A DNA stretch of 64,000 nt from JBLMXQ01 sp050257855. Lineage in GTDB: Bacteria > Acidobacteriota > Vicinamibacteria > Vicinamibacterales > CAVVIG01. The notes under the pieces were generated by a model. The model saw only the letters and a program-made list of their open reading frames with translations, was not told the origin of the DNA and did not search any database. Of this stretch, positions 45,693-54,634 are shown piece by piece (the first letter of the stretch is position 1; every line of letters begins with the position of its first letter). The stretch spans positions 22,879 to 86,878 of the forward strand of contig JBLMXQ010000148.1 in the NCBI GenBank assembly GCA_050257855.1, in the 5' to 3' direction. A program made the position numbers and the translations under genes.

Positions 45693-46711
45693 GACGAGCG
45701 GCCGCGGTCCTCCTGCCGGCCCTGTCCTTCGTCGCGTGGCTTGGCGCGGCGGCGCCGGTCGAGCGCGCGCTCGCGTTCCTGCAGCCGTCGATCCGGATGA
45801 CGTCCGACGAGCGGCGGGACCTCTCGAGAGACCGGGTCGTCAGCCGCGTGCTGTCGGCGCCGAACAACGAGGTTGCCGTGATCGGCGTGACGGCCGTCAA
45901 CGTGCCCGGCAGCGAGCTGCTCCACGCGTCACGGGATATCAGGCGGCTTCGCCGTTCGCCGCAGGTGCTGGCGATGGGTCGACTGTCGACGCCGCCGCAG
46001 CTGTCCGACTTCGATGGTCTGCAGCTGGACAAGGAGGACCTCGAGTCGATCCGGGTATGCGTCCCGGGCGATTGCGGCGTCAAGCTGGCGGATGGCGAGA
46101 TGCAGGAGCTGGAGGCGGCCGCCCAGGGCGCCGACTGGCAGGATCGGCTGCAGCGCGCCTTCCGCGCGGTCCTGCTCGAGCGGGTTCGCGAATACCTGCG
46201 CGGCGGGCTCGCGGCCGTGCCCGACACGCATGGGCACGCCGATCCGGTGAGCCAGCAGGCGTCGTTCGCAGCGGTGCTCCGGCGTTCGTCGTTTCTCGCC
46301 CGGGAGGCGCCGGCGCTCGACGCGTATCTCGAGCAGGGACCGGCGGACCCGCCGTCCGGCATCGAGTGGTATCTCTACTGGTCCAAGGAGAAGTACGCCG
46401 GCAAGGCGGTCGTACGCGTCGCCCACGTCGCGATGATGAGCGTCGACGGCGGCGCCGCCGGGCCGCAGGCGGTCGTCGTCGAGAAGCAGGTGTTCGCGAC
46501 GCACTACATCGACGCGTTCCTCGGCGTGACGACGATCGCGTCAGCGGGCGACGGGATGCCGAACTACCTCACCTACGTGAACCGCTCGAAAGTGGACTTC
46601 CTGGGCGGCTTCTTCGGCCCGATCAAGCGTGCGATCGCGCGGCGCGAGATCGAGAGCTATCTGAAGAAGATCCTCGCGCTGGCGCGCCGCCGCCTCGAGG
46701 CCACGAACTAG
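45689..46711 (+). CDS. Exported protein of unknown function, coupled to the amidohydrolase
   Basis: A 340-residue protein with a signal peptide (MRRAAAVLLPALSFVAWLGAA). The mature part is soluble with no motif I recognise. A disulphide is possible between the two Cys in RVCVPGDCGVK near residue 115. Other notable segments are GIEWYLYWSKEKYAGK and EKQVFATHYIDAFLGVT. The ATGA overlap with the amidohydrolase suggests a joint function, for example a partner or substrate-binding protein. The call of a real gene is safe; the function is not known. Confidence 0.65.
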   Translation: MRRAAAVLLPALSFVAWLGAAAPVERALAFLQPSIRMTSDERRDLSRDRVVSRVLSAPNNEVAVIGVTAVNVPGSELLHASRDIRRLRRSPQVLAMGRLSTPPQLSDFDGLQLDKEDLESIRVCVPGDCGVKLADGEMQELEAAAQGADWQDRLQRAFRAVLLERVREYLRGGLAAVPDTHGHADPVSQQASFAAVLRRSSFLAREAPALDAYLEQGPADPPSGIEWYLYWSKEKYAGKAVVRVAHVAMMSVDGGAAGPQAVVVEKQVFATHYIDAFLGVTTIASAGDGMPNYLTYVNRSKVDFLGGFFGPIKRAIARREIESYLKKILALARRRLEATN

Positions 46712-46833
46712 GCGTCAGCCGCGCCCGATCCGCACGCGGCTGGCCGTCGCGCCGCCGCCGGCCTGCCGGTTGCGCTGCGCGTGAGCTTGACCGACAATGG
46801 CCGCTGCACTTCGTGCCCTCACGGAGACACGCC

Positions 46834-49800
46834 ATGTCACGAATGACCAAATCGCTCTCGTTTGTGTTCCTGCTGCTCCTGGCCGGCACGCTCGCCGGCG
46901 ACCCGGCCGTTGTCGTCGCCCAGGGGCCGTTCGGCGAGGCGCCGAACGCGAGCCACGGGCCGTTCGGCGCGCTGTCGTGGCGCAGCCTCGGCCCCGCGCG
47001 CGGCGGGCGATCGATTGCCGTGGCCGGCAGCGCGGCGCGCCCCGCCGAGTACTACTTCGGCGCGACCGGCGGCGGTCTCTGGAAGAGCACCAACGGCGGC
47101 GTCACCTGGCGCGTCGTGACCGACGGCCAGCTCACGAGCGCATCGGTCGGCGCCATCGCCGTCGCTCCCTCCAATCCGGACATCGTCTACATCGGCATGG
47201 GCGAGAGCGAGCTGCGCGGCAACATCGCGCAGGGCGACGGCATCTACAAGTCGACCGACGCGGGGAAGACCTGGCACCACATGGGGCTGGAGAACAGCCA
47301 GGTGGTCGCCAAGATCCGCGTGCACCCGACGAACCCCGACATCGCCTTCGCGGCGGTCTTCGGCCACCCGGCCGGCCCGAGCTCCGATCGCGGCATCTAT
47401 CGCACGAAGGACGGCGGCCAGACGTGGGAGAAGGTGCTCTATCGCGACGACAAGACGGGCGGCATCGAGGTCAACTTCGATCCGAACAATCCGAACGTGC
47501 TCTACGCGTCGCTGTGGGAGGCGTACCGCGTGTCGAACATGATGTCGAGCGGCGGTCCGGGCAGCGGGCTGTTCAAGTCGACCGACGGCGGCGATCACTG
47601 GACCGAGCTGTCGCGCAATCCGGGCATGCCGAAGGGCGTCCTCGGCAAGATCGGCGTCGCGGTGTCGCCGGTCGACAGCAACCGGGTGTACGCGCAGGTC
47701 GAGGCCCAGGACGGCGGCACGTTCATGTCCGACGACGCCGGCGCGACGTGGAAGAAGGTGAGCGAGGATCGCAACGTGCGCCAGCGCGCGTTCTACTACA
47801 CGCGCGTGTATGCCGACCCGAAGGACAAGGACACCGTCTACGAGCCGAACGTGATGTTCATGAAGTCGACCGACGCCGGCAAGACCTGGAAGCCGGTCAT
47901 GGTGCCGCACGGCGACAACCACGACCTGTGGATCGACCCGACGAACAACAAGCGCTGGATTGTCGGCAACGACGGCGCGGCGACGGTGACGACCGACGGC
48001 GGCGGAACGTGGACGCCGCTCACGCAGCCGACCGCGCAGTTCTATCACGTCGAGCTGACGGGCGACGTGCCGTATCACGTCTGCGGCGCGCAGCAGGACA
48101 ACACGACCGCGTGCGTGTCGAGCGCGGCGGCGAGCGGCTTCGCCGCGATTGCCGGCGGCGTGGACACGGTGTTCTACTCGGTGGGCGGCGGCGAGAGCGG
48201 CTACATCGCCAACGACCCGAAGAATCCGGACATCTTCTACGCGGGCAGCTACAGCGGCGACATGACGCGGTTCGACCGCAAGACCGGACAGCTGCGCCGG
48301 ATCAATCCGTATCCGGTGAACCCGATGGGGTACGCGTCCCAGGACCGCACCGAGCGCTTCCAGTGGACGTTCCCGATCGTCTTCTCCCCGGTCGATCGAA
48401 CGACGCTCTACGTCGGCTCCCAGCATCTCTGGAAGACGACCGACGGCGGCCAGAGCTGGACGCGGATGAGCCCGGACCTGACGCGCCACGACCCGGCCAC
48501 GCTGCAGGGCTCCGGCGGACCGATCACCCGCGACGAAACCGGCGTCGAGACCTACGCGACGATCTTCACGATTGCGCCGTCGCCGAAGGACGGCAATTTG
48601 ATCTGGACCGGCTCGGACGACGGATACGTGCAGATCACGCGTGACGGCGGACAGACCTGGAAGAACGTCACGCCGAAGGACCTGCCCGACTTCGCGCGCA
48701 TCAGCCTGATCGAGGCGTCGCCGTTCCGGCCCGGCACCGCCTACCTCGCCGCGAACCGCTATCAGCACGACGACTTCGCGCCCTACGTCTACCGCACCGA
48801 CGACTACGGCGAGACGTGGACGAAGATCGTCAACGGCATCGGGCCGCGCGACTTCGCCCGGGCGATCCGCGAGGACACGACCCGTGCGAAGCTGCTGTAC
48901 CTGGGCACCGAGCACGGCATCTACATCTCCTTCGACGACGGCGCGAGCTGGCAGTCGCTGCGGCAGAACCTGCCGGACGTGCCGGTGCACGACATCAAGG
49001 TGGCGCCGCGCGACCTGGTGATCGCGACGCACGGCCGGGGGTTCTACGTCATGGACGACATCTCGCCGCTGCGCCAGTGGGGGGCGCAGACGACCGAGCT
49101 GCGGCTCGTCAAGCCGGAGGACGCGCTCCGCGGCCTCGATCAGAAGCTCGCGATCGACTACATGCTCAAGACGGCCGCCGAGAAGGTGACCGTCGAGATC
49201 CTCGACGGTGGCGGCAAGGTGATTCGCACCTATACCGGGACGAAGGCCGATTCGGAGAAGAAGCCGGCGCCGCCGACGATCGAGGACTTCTTCAACCCCA
49301 AGGACCCGAAACCCTCGACGCTCGCCGGCCTGCAGCGTCTGAACTGGGATCTCCGCTACGACCGCGCCACGGAATTCCCGAACATGATCCTGTGGGACGC
49401 GACGACGCGGGGACCGCTGGCGCCTCCCGGAAGCTATTCCGTGCGCGTGACCGCCGACGGGCAGACCGCCACCGAATCGTTCGCCGTCAGGCGCGAGCCG
49501 CACGTGCTCGCCGACGTCACCGACGCCGACCTTCAGAAAGAGTTCGAGCTGGCGATGCAGATCAGCGTCAAGGCGAGCCAGGCGAACCAGGCGGTGCTGC
49601 TCGTCCGCGGCATCAGGCCGCAGATCCAGGATCGGACCAACAAGCTCGACAGCAAGACCGGGCCGACGGCGAAAGCGCTCGAGGATCTCCAGAAGAAGCT
49701 CACGGCAGTCGAAGAGAGCGTCTACCAGACGAAGAGCCAGAGCATGGAAGACCCGCTGAACTTCCCGGTCATGCTCAACAACCAGATGCTGTCGCTGCAG

Positions 49801-50034
49801 GGCATCATCGAGCAGTCGGACACGAAGCCGACCGATCAGACCTACGACGTCTACAAGATGCTCGCAGGCAAGATCGACACGCAGGTGAACCAGCTCGACT
49901 CGACCGTCAAGACGGAACTGCCGCGCGTGAACGAGCTGCTGAAGCGGCAGAAGCTCGACCCGATCAAAGCCGAGCCGCTCAAGCCCGAGGAGAAGAAGGA
50001 AAAGAAGGAGCCTGGATCGTCGTCGATCGGCTGA
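46834..50034 (+). CDS. Secreted sortilin/BNR-repeat beta-propeller protein
   Basis: A 1066-residue exported protein with a signal peptide (residues 1-30). At least eight blades carry the Asp-box pattern, such as GGGLWKSTNGGVTWR, GIYKSTDAGKTWHH, GIYRTKDGGQTWEK and YVQITRDGGQTWKN. They build a VPS10/sortilin-like propeller. The C-terminal 200 residues are a helical region (KLDSKTGPTAKALEDLQKKL) ending in a Lys/Glu tail. Proteins of this layout are often called glycosyl hydrolases, but no glycosidase residues are evident; a binding or exo-acting role on an extracellular polymer is likely. GGAGA precedes the ATG. Confidence 0.85.
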   Translation: MSRMTKSLSFVFLLLLAGTLAGDPAVVVAQGPFGEAPNASHGPFGALSWRSLGPARGGRSIAVAGSAARPAEYYFGATGGGLWKSTNGGVTWRVVTDGQLTSASVGAIAVAPSNPDIVYIGMGESELRGNIAQGDGIYKSTDAGKTWHHMGLENSQVVAKIRVHPTNPDIAFAAVFGHPAGPSSDRGIYRTKDGGQTWEKVLYRDDKTGGIEVNFDPNNPNVLYASLWEAYRVSNMMSSGGPGSGLFKSTDGGDHWTELSRNPGMPKGVLGKIGVAVSPVDSNRVYAQVEAQDGGTFMSDDAGATWKKVSEDRNVRQRAFYYTRVYADPKDKDTVYEPNVMFMKSTDAGKTWKPVMVPHGDNHDLWIDPTNNKRWIVGNDGAATVTTDGGGTWTPLTQPTAQFYHVELTGDVPYHVCGAQQDNTTACVSSAAASGFAAIAGGVDTVFYSVGGGESGYIANDPKNPDIFYAGSYSGDMTRFDRKTGQLRRINPYPVNPMGYASQDRTERFQWTFPIVFSPVDRTTLYVGSQHLWKTTDGGQSWTRMSPDLTRHDPATLQGSGGPITRDETGVETYATIFTIAPSPKDGNLIWTGSDDGYVQITRDGGQTWKNVTPKDLPDFARISLIEASPFRPGTAYLAANRYQHDDFAPYVYRTDDYGETWTKIVNGIGPRDFARAIREDTTRAKLLYLGTEHGIYISFDDGASWQSLRQNLPDVPVHDIKVAPRDLVIATHGRGFYVMDDISPLRQWGAQTTELRLVKPEDALRGLDQKLAIDYMLKTAAEKVTVEILDGGGKVIRTYTGTKADSEKKPAPPTIEDFFNPKDPKPSTLAGLQRLNWDLRYDRATEFPNMILWDATTRGPLAPPGSYSVRVTADGQTATESFAVRREPHVLADVTDADLQKEFELAMQISVKASQANQAVLLVRGIRPQIQDRTNKLDSKTGPTAKALEDLQKKLTAVEESVYQTKSQSMEDPLNFPVMLNNQMLSLQGIIEQSDTKPTDQTYDVYKMLAGKIDTQVNQLDSTVKTELPRVNELLKRQKLDPIKAEPLKPEEKKEKKEPGSSSIG

Positions 50035-50053
50035 GAAGGGTCGCGCTGTCCGT

Positions 50054-50788
50054 TTACATCCGCGAGATGGAGATCTGCGTCAGCGCGTACTTGTCCCGCC
50101 CCGTGCGCTCGAGGAACACGATCTTGTCGCCCTGCGGCGACCAGGCCGGCAGGAGCACGTCTTTCGTGCCGGGCACTTCGAGATCCTCGCCGGTGACGTA
50201 CTCGAAGACGCGGAGCCTGTGCCGTTCGTCGACGTACGCGACCGCCTGCAGTCTGGCCGGGGACCAGCCGAACGTCGTGCCCGGAACGAGCGGCGCGTCG
50301 ATGATCGTGCTGATTACGTGGTCGCCGAGCAACAGATTGCGCACGCCCGCGCCGTTCTTGTAGTCGTTGGCGGCTTCCATCATCCCCGAGACGGACCCGG
50401 TTTCCGTCCCCTGGGCCTTCTGGGCGAGGCTCTGCGTTGGAATCCGGTTGTGCTCGACGTGATCGCGCACCTCGATCATGAGGTTGGGGCGCGCCGGCGT
50501 GTTGCGCGTCGACTTGAACGCCCAGTACTCCGACGCCCACTTCGGCTCCGAGCCGGTCGATTTCGGCGCGCGGTCGCCGACCTTGACGAGATAGTGCCGC
50601 AGCTTCACGTGCGGCGCGTCGCCCTGGGCCGTCTCGATGTAGAACTGCCCGTCGGCCGACCAGGCGAGCACGACCGGGTCGCCTTTGAACGTGCTCTGGT
50701 CGAGGTCGATGACCGTGGCGGGCGCCGACACCTGGAATACCGGGATTCCGCTCAACGCGAAGACCACGAGAGCCGCCAGCACGCGCAT
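50054..50788 (-). CDS. Secreted WD40/PD40-like protein, unknown function
   Basis: A 244-residue exported protein with a signal peptide (residues 1-21). LAWSADGQFYIET, TFGWSPARLQAVAYVD and LPAWSPQGDKIVFLE are PD40-like propeller strands, but the protein is too short for a full propeller. A strong ribosome site AGGAGGT (50800-50794) lies 5 bases before the ATG, which fixes the start. It converges on the sortilin-like gene with 19 bp between stops. Confidence 0.65.
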   Translation of the reverse strand: MRVLAALVVFALSGIPVFQVSAPATVIDLDQSTFKGDPVVLAWSADGQFYIETAQGDAPHVKLRHYLVKVGDRAPKSTGSEPKWASEYWAFKSTRNTPARPNLMIEVRDHVEHNRIPTQSLAQKAQGTETGSVSGMMEAANDYKNGAGVRNLLLGDHVISTIIDAPLVPGTTFGWSPARLQAVAYVDERHRLRVFEYVTGEDLEVPGTKDVLLPAWSPQGDKIVFLERTGRDKYALTQISISRM

Positions 50789-50832
50789 GAGCCACCTCCT
50801 GTGGCCGTCATCATACGCCTTCGGGCGCCTTC

Positions 50833-51570
50833 CTACGCCCGGCTGTTCATGCGGCGGAAGATCTCGTCCAGTTCCTGGCGCGACGCCCGGCTGGACTGCG
50901 CGGCAAACCCGTGCGCGACCTCGAGCTCCCCGGCCGCCACCCGCGCCATGGCCGCGTCGGCGAACTCGTCGACCGGGACCCCGAACGTGTGGAGCCCTGG
51001 CCCCCCGAGATCCGTGTTCACCGCCGGCGGCGCGATTTCGATTACCTGGATCGGCGTCCCGGCGAGCTGGTGGCGCAGCGACAGCGTGAAGGAGTGGAGC
51101 GCCGCCTTCGTCGCGGAGTAGACCGGCGTCGCCGCGAGCGGCGCGAACGCCAGGCCGGAGGTGACGTTGACGATGGCGGCGCGCGGCTGGCGCCGGAGGT
51201 GCGGCACGAAGAGGCGCGACAGGTGGATCGGCGCCTCGAGGTTGATGGCGATCTCCTGCTCGGTCGCCTCCCACGGTTCGTTTTCGGTCAGCGCGACGCG
51301 GCGCTGGATGCCCGCGTTGTTCACGACCACGTTCAGGCCGGGATGCGTCCGGGTGGCCCATTCGACGAGCGCTTCGCGCGCGGCCGCGCCCGTCAGGTCG
51401 CAGACGTAGGTATCGAGCCCCGGGTGCCGCTCGCGTGCGGCCTCCAGCTGCGAGGCCCGCCGCCCGCACACGACGACGCGGCTGCCCGCGCGAAGGAACC
51501 GCTCGGCGAGCGCGAGGCCGATGCCTGAGGCGCCGCCGGTCACGAGCACGGTGTTCGAGTCCAGCTCCAT
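50833..51570 (-). CDS. Short-chain dehydrogenase (DltE-like)
   Basis: A 245-residue classical SDR. VLVTGGASGIGLALA (residues 8-22) binds NAD(P), VVNNAGIQ is the NNAG motif, and the catalytic residues are Ser in NVTSG and Tyr-Lys in YSATKAALH. The short form without extra helices resembles DltE-type oxidoreductases. A minus-strand -10 box TAATGT ends 7 bases before the ATG, so the message is probably leaderless. Confidence 0.87.
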   Translation of the reverse strand: MELDSNTVLVTGGASGIGLALAERFLRAGSRVVVCGRRASQLEAARERHPGLDTYVCDLTGAAAREALVEWATRTHPGLNVVVNNAGIQRRVALTENEPWEATEQEIAINLEAPIHLSRLFVPHLRRQPRAAIVNVTSGLAFAPLAATPVYSATKAALHSFTLSLRHQLAGTPIQVIEIAPPAVNTDLGGPGLHTFGVPVDEFADAAMARVAAGELEVAHGFAAQSSRASRQELDEIFRRMNSRA

Positions 51571-51588
51571 GGGTGCTACATTAATCCG
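51571..51588. promoter_or_regulatory. Compact two-way promoter shared by divergent leaderless genes
   Basis: The 18-bp gap between the two start codons contains TACATT (51577-51582) for the rightward gene, 6 bases before its GTG, and TAATGT on the minus strand (51583-51578), 7 bases before the leftward ATG. The two -10 boxes overlap by five bases, so both polymerases cannot bind at once. Confidence 0.5.
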
Positions 51589-52860
51589 GTGCGGCCCCGG
51601 TTTGCACTCTCGCTCGGCTCGGCCGCGTTCGCCGGGATGGTGATCGCCGCCGCGGCCCAGGTTCCCCGCGGGTTCACCGGCTCGTTCGACGATCCTGCCA
51701 TTCAGTACGCGAAGGGGCCGCGCAGCGACGCCGGGCTGGACCTGAACCGGCGACTCGAGAGCGGCCGGCTCCGGCTGACGTTCGAGAAGGGCAGCGGCTA
51801 CCTGCGATCAGTGCTCGACGCGCTCGACGTGCCGGTCGACTCGCAGGTGGCAGTCTACGCGCAGGACAGCTTCCAGGCGGCCCTGATCAACCGCAGGAAC
51901 CCGCGGACGATCTACTTCAACGACCACGTCGCCGTCGGCTGGGTGCGAGGCGGCGACATCGAGATCGCGGCGCAGGACCCGAGGCAGGCGATCGAGTTCT
52001 ACGTGCTCGAGCATCAGGAGACCGCCGCGCCGCGCCTCCGCCGGGAGACGGCCGCCTGCCTGCGGTGCCACGTGTCGTGGGACACGCTCGGCGTGCCCGG
52101 GGAGATGGTGCAGAGTGTCGGTCCGCCCGACGCCGCGGGCTACGCCAGCGGCGGCGTCACCGACCACCGCACGCCAATCGCGGAGCGCTGGGGCGGCTGG
52201 TTCGTCACCGGCGACCCGAACGGCATGACCCACATGGGCAACGTGCCGGTGGACGTCGCCGAATCGCGGCGCCCGGTGCATCCGGTGGTGCTGCATTCGC
52301 TGGAAGGGCAATTCGACCTGACCGGCTATCTGTCGCCGCACAGCGACATCGTGGCGCTGATGGTGCTGGAGCACCAGACGCACATGATGAACCTGCTCAG
52401 CTACATCGGTTGGGAGGCCCGCGTGCACGCCGATGCCGCGACCATCCGCGAGATCGCGCACGGCGTCGTCGACTACATGCTGTTCGTAGACGAAGCGCGT
52501 CTGAACGGGCCGATTGCGGGATCGTCCGGCTTCAGCCGCCGCTTCGCCTCACTCGGGCCGAAGGACCACCGCGGCCGCTCGCTGCGCGAGCTGGACCTGC
52601 GCCATCGGCTGATGACGTACCCGTGCAGCTACATGATCTACGCCCCCGTCTTCGACGCGCTGCCGGCGCCGGCGAAGTCGGCAATCTACGAGCGGCTCTG
52701 GGAAGTGTTGTCCGGCAAGGCGACGGGCGCGAAGTACCGCCGGCTGTCGCCCGCCGACCGCCGCGCCATCGTCGAGATCCTGCGCGATACGAAGAAGGAT
52801 CTGCCGGCGTACTTCGAGCAGCCCGCCGATACGCCTGGATTGTCGAGGGAAACGCGGTAG
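51589..52860 (+). CDS. Exported single-haem (CXXCH) protein, unknown function
   Basis: A 423-residue protein with an N-terminal signal-like segment (residues 8-24). One haem c site, CLRCH, lies near residue 155. The domain after it is rich in His and Trp (GGWFVTGDPNGMTHMGN, LEHQTHMMNLL) and could hold more metal. I do not recognise a named family beyond c-type cytochrome-like proteins; a peroxidase or electron-transfer role is possible. The GTG start lies right after the shared promoter. The TAG stop sits in the left flank of a palindromic element. Confidence 0.7.
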   Translation: MRPRFALSLGSAAFAGMVIAAAAQVPRGFTGSFDDPAIQYAKGPRSDAGLDLNRRLESGRLRLTFEKGSGYLRSVLDALDVPVDSQVAVYAQDSFQAALINRRNPRTIYFNDHVAVGWVRGGDIEIAAQDPRQAIEFYVLEHQETAAPRLRRETAACLRCHVSWDTLGVPGEMVQSVGPPDAAGYASGGVTDHRTPIAERWGGWFVTGDPNGMTHMGNVPVDVAESRRPVHPVVLHSLEGQFDLTGYLSPHSDIVALMVLEHQTHMMNLLSYIGWEARVHADAATIREIAHGVVDYMLFVDEARLNGPIAGSSGFSRRFASLGPKDHRGRSLRELDLRHRLMTYPCSYMIYAPVFDALPAPAKSAIYERLWEVLSGKATGAKYRRLSPADRRAIVEILRDTKKDLPAYFEQPADTPGLSRETR

Positions 52861-52862
52861 GA

Positions 52863-52886
52863 GGGGACGGTCTGAAGACCGTCCCC
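52863..52886. repeat. 24-bp palindromic element after a stop codon
   Basis: Perfect 11-bp arms GGGGACGGTCT and AGACCGTCCCC enclose GA. The flanks CGGTAG and CTACCGG extend the symmetry. It is the same element as at 510-533, differing in the centre. It lies 2 bases after the TAG of the haem protein gene and 40 bp before the convergent FmdB-like stop, so it may serve as terminator for the left gene. Confidence 0.85.
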
Positions 52887-52926
52887 TACCGGCAAGCGTC
52901 GATGCTCTTCGACGGCCGGCCCGGCG

Positions 52927-53187
52927 TCAATGCTCTTCGATCCGGTGCCGTTCGGCTTCCTTCTCCATCGCGACGTTGTCGCGCCGCGCCTGCGCCGCAG
53001 CTTTCGCGCGTGACTTTGCCGCCGCCTGCATCGTCTTTTCCTTGTAGCTCACGGCGAATGTCGGAAGCTGCCGATCGAGATCCATGCCCTGGCAGGACGG
53101 ACAGGCCGGCCCGTTCTCGTCCTGCGGCCGCACCAGCGCCTCGAAGTCGTGCCCGCACGTCCTGCAGTGAAAGTCATACAGAGGCAT
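52927..53187 (-). CDS. FmdB-family zinc ribbon protein
   Basis: An 86-residue protein. MPLYDFHCRTCGHDFEALV with CPSCQG near residue 30 forms the two CxxC knuckles of the FmdB zinc ribbon (TIGR02605 type). The C-terminal half is a charged Ala/Lys/Glu helix. A GAGGAGG ribosome site precedes the ATG. The molecular role of these proteins is generally unknown; regulation has been proposed. Confidence 0.88.
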   Translation of the reverse strand: MPLYDFHCRTCGHDFEALVRPQDENGPACPSCQGMDLDRQLPTFAVSYKEKTMQAAAKSRAKAAAQARRDNVAMEKEAERHRIEEH

Positions 53188-53247
53188 GACCCGCCCTCCT
53201 CGGGAACGCGTTCAGAATACACCGGCGGCTGCGGCGCCGGAGCAGGG

Positions 53248-53733
53248 TCAGGGACACGACCCGCGTGCGGCGCGCAGCCGCGTGACGTGGAGTTCGGGCA
53301 GGGTCACGTTGCCGGTGCCGGACGCCGCGCCGCCCGGCGCGCTCGCGACCGCAGCCTGCGCCGGATCCATCGCGCCCGCCTGCGCCGCGACGTTCGGCGA
53401 CGGCAGCAGGCCGAACCTGACGTGCACCGGCGGCTCGTGCACGGCGCCGATGACCTCCACCTGCTGCCCGACGTACCTTCGCAGGCTCGTCCCGGTCAGA
53501 CGGTAGATGCTGCCGCTCTTCGCGTCCGTGATGGTCAGCTGATGGGGCGTGTCGTCGTCTTCGCCGACGCAGCCGACGAGCTCGATCGACTTCGCCTTCT
53601 TGGGGCGGGCGTCTTTCTTCGCGTCCTTCTTCGCGGTTTCGGACCGTGCCGCGCCGGCGGGTGCGGCGCTCTGCGCCGCGAGGCTGGCACTCATGACGGC
53701 GACAGCCAGCGCGAAACACCCGTGTCGTCGCAT
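53248..53733 (-). CDS. Small secreted protein with OB-fold-like core
   Basis: A 161-residue exported protein. The signal peptide covers residues 1-21, then a Lys/Ala/Asp-rich spacer (KKDAKKDARPKK). The core IELVGCVGEDDDTPHQLTIT, SGSIYRLTGTSLRRYVGQQ and VEVIGAVHEP resembles the short OB-like domain common in secreted acidobacterial proteins. AAGGAGGG precedes the ATG. No partner is evident. Confidence 0.65.
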   Translation of the reverse strand: MRRHGCFALAVAVMSASLAAQSAAPAGAARSETAKKDAKKDARPKKAKSIELVGCVGEDDDTPHQLTITDAKSGSIYRLTGTSLRRYVGQQVEVIGAVHEPPVHVRFGLLPSPNVAAQAGAMDPAQAAVASAPGGAASGTGNVTLPELHVTRLRAARGSCP

Positions 53734-53797
53734 CGCGGTTCCCTCCTTGCCTCGCCTCCAGTGTATCAGCGTCCGGGCCGTGGCGCCGGGCAGCGAC

Positions 53798-54634
53798 CTA
53801 GACGACGGCCGCGCGGATGCCGATCAGATCGATGCGGTCGCCGGCCAGGGCCTGGCGGACGGTGCGGTCACAGAGCGCGTCGGTTTCGGCGTCCCAGTCG
53901 TAGGCCCAGCCGTACGTTTCGCCGATCTGTGCTCCGTCGATCCCGGGATGCGTCACGAGCTCGGTCACGGCGCTGACCTGGCGCATCAGCCGGCACAGGC
54001 GCGCGGCGGTGAGATGACCCGCATCCGCCACCCCGATGGTGCGGTCGTTGACGCGCAGACCCGCCGCTCGCGCCTTTGTCCGTGCGCGTCCGGCCAGCCG
54101 GCCGAGGGCGAAGATCGCGCCGCGCCTGATCGACGGCGCCCGCCTCGGCGCGTGATCGTCGGGAATCCGCACGTACGGAACGCCATATTCGACGGCGAGC
54201 CGCGTGATGATGTCGAAGATGCCAGGCAGGACGTGGAGATGCTCGTGGCCGTTGAGATGGCACGGAGTCAACCCGCTGGCCTGGAGCCGCTCAATCTGCG
54301 CGCGGAGCTCGCTCTCGACTTCCATGAGGGAGATGCGCCCGAGTGCGTAGCGGGCCAGGAACGCGCGGTGGTCGGGGGCGAACGTGCCGTCGCGTGTCAC
54401 GAGCGACGGCACGCGCGAGGCGTCGGAGACGGGGCGTCCTCCCACGAGCATCAGGTGGACGCCGACGTCCAGGTCGGGGTGCGCGCTCAGTACGTCAGCG
54501 GCATGCTCCAGCTCCCGCCCCGCAGCCGCGACGCTGCAGGCGGTCACGATGCCTTCGCGGTGCGCGCGGACCGCGCCGAGCGTCATCCCGCGGTGAAGCC
54601 CCACATCGTCGGCGGTGACGATGAGGCGCTTCAC
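53798..54634 (-). CDS. ChbG/HpnK (YdjC)-family deacetylase
   Basis: A 278-residue metal-dependent deacetylase. RLIVTADDVGLHRG at the N-terminus holds the Asp pair, VGVHLMLVGG a metal-binding His, and LNGHEHLHVLP the second His cluster. GTG 54634 was chosen since it overlaps the glycosyltransferase stop as GTGA and begins KRLIVTADD, the usual family start; an ATG eight codons earlier is possible. It probably removes an acetyl group from a sugar on a lipid or glycan built by the neighbouring glycosyltransferases. Confidence 0.87.
   Translation of the reverse strand: MKRLIVTADDVGLHRGMTLGAVRAHREGIVTACSVAAAGRELEHAADVLSAHPDLDVGVHLMLVGGRPVSDASRVPSLVTRDGTFAPDHRAFLARYALGRISLMEVESELRAQIERLQASGLTPCHLNGHEHLHVLPGIFDIITRLAVEYGVPYVRIPDDHAPRRAPSIRRGAIFALGRLAGRARTKARAAGLRVNDRTIGVADAGHLTAARLCRLMRQVSAVTELVTHPGIDGAQIGETYGWAYDWDAETDALCDRTVRQALAGDRIDLIGIRAAVV

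Noticed and set aside
45736..46833. Extension of the sortilin-like gene frame into the preceding gene
   Set aside because: The sequence is Arg/Gly/Ala-rich out-of-frame reading of the 45689-46711 gene. The signal peptide begins at ATG 46834.
46834..50034. Sialidase or glycoside hydrolase call for the Asp-box protein
   Set aside because: Asp-box repeats are shared by sortilin-like propellers, and the Arg triad and nucleophile Tyr of sialidases are not seen.
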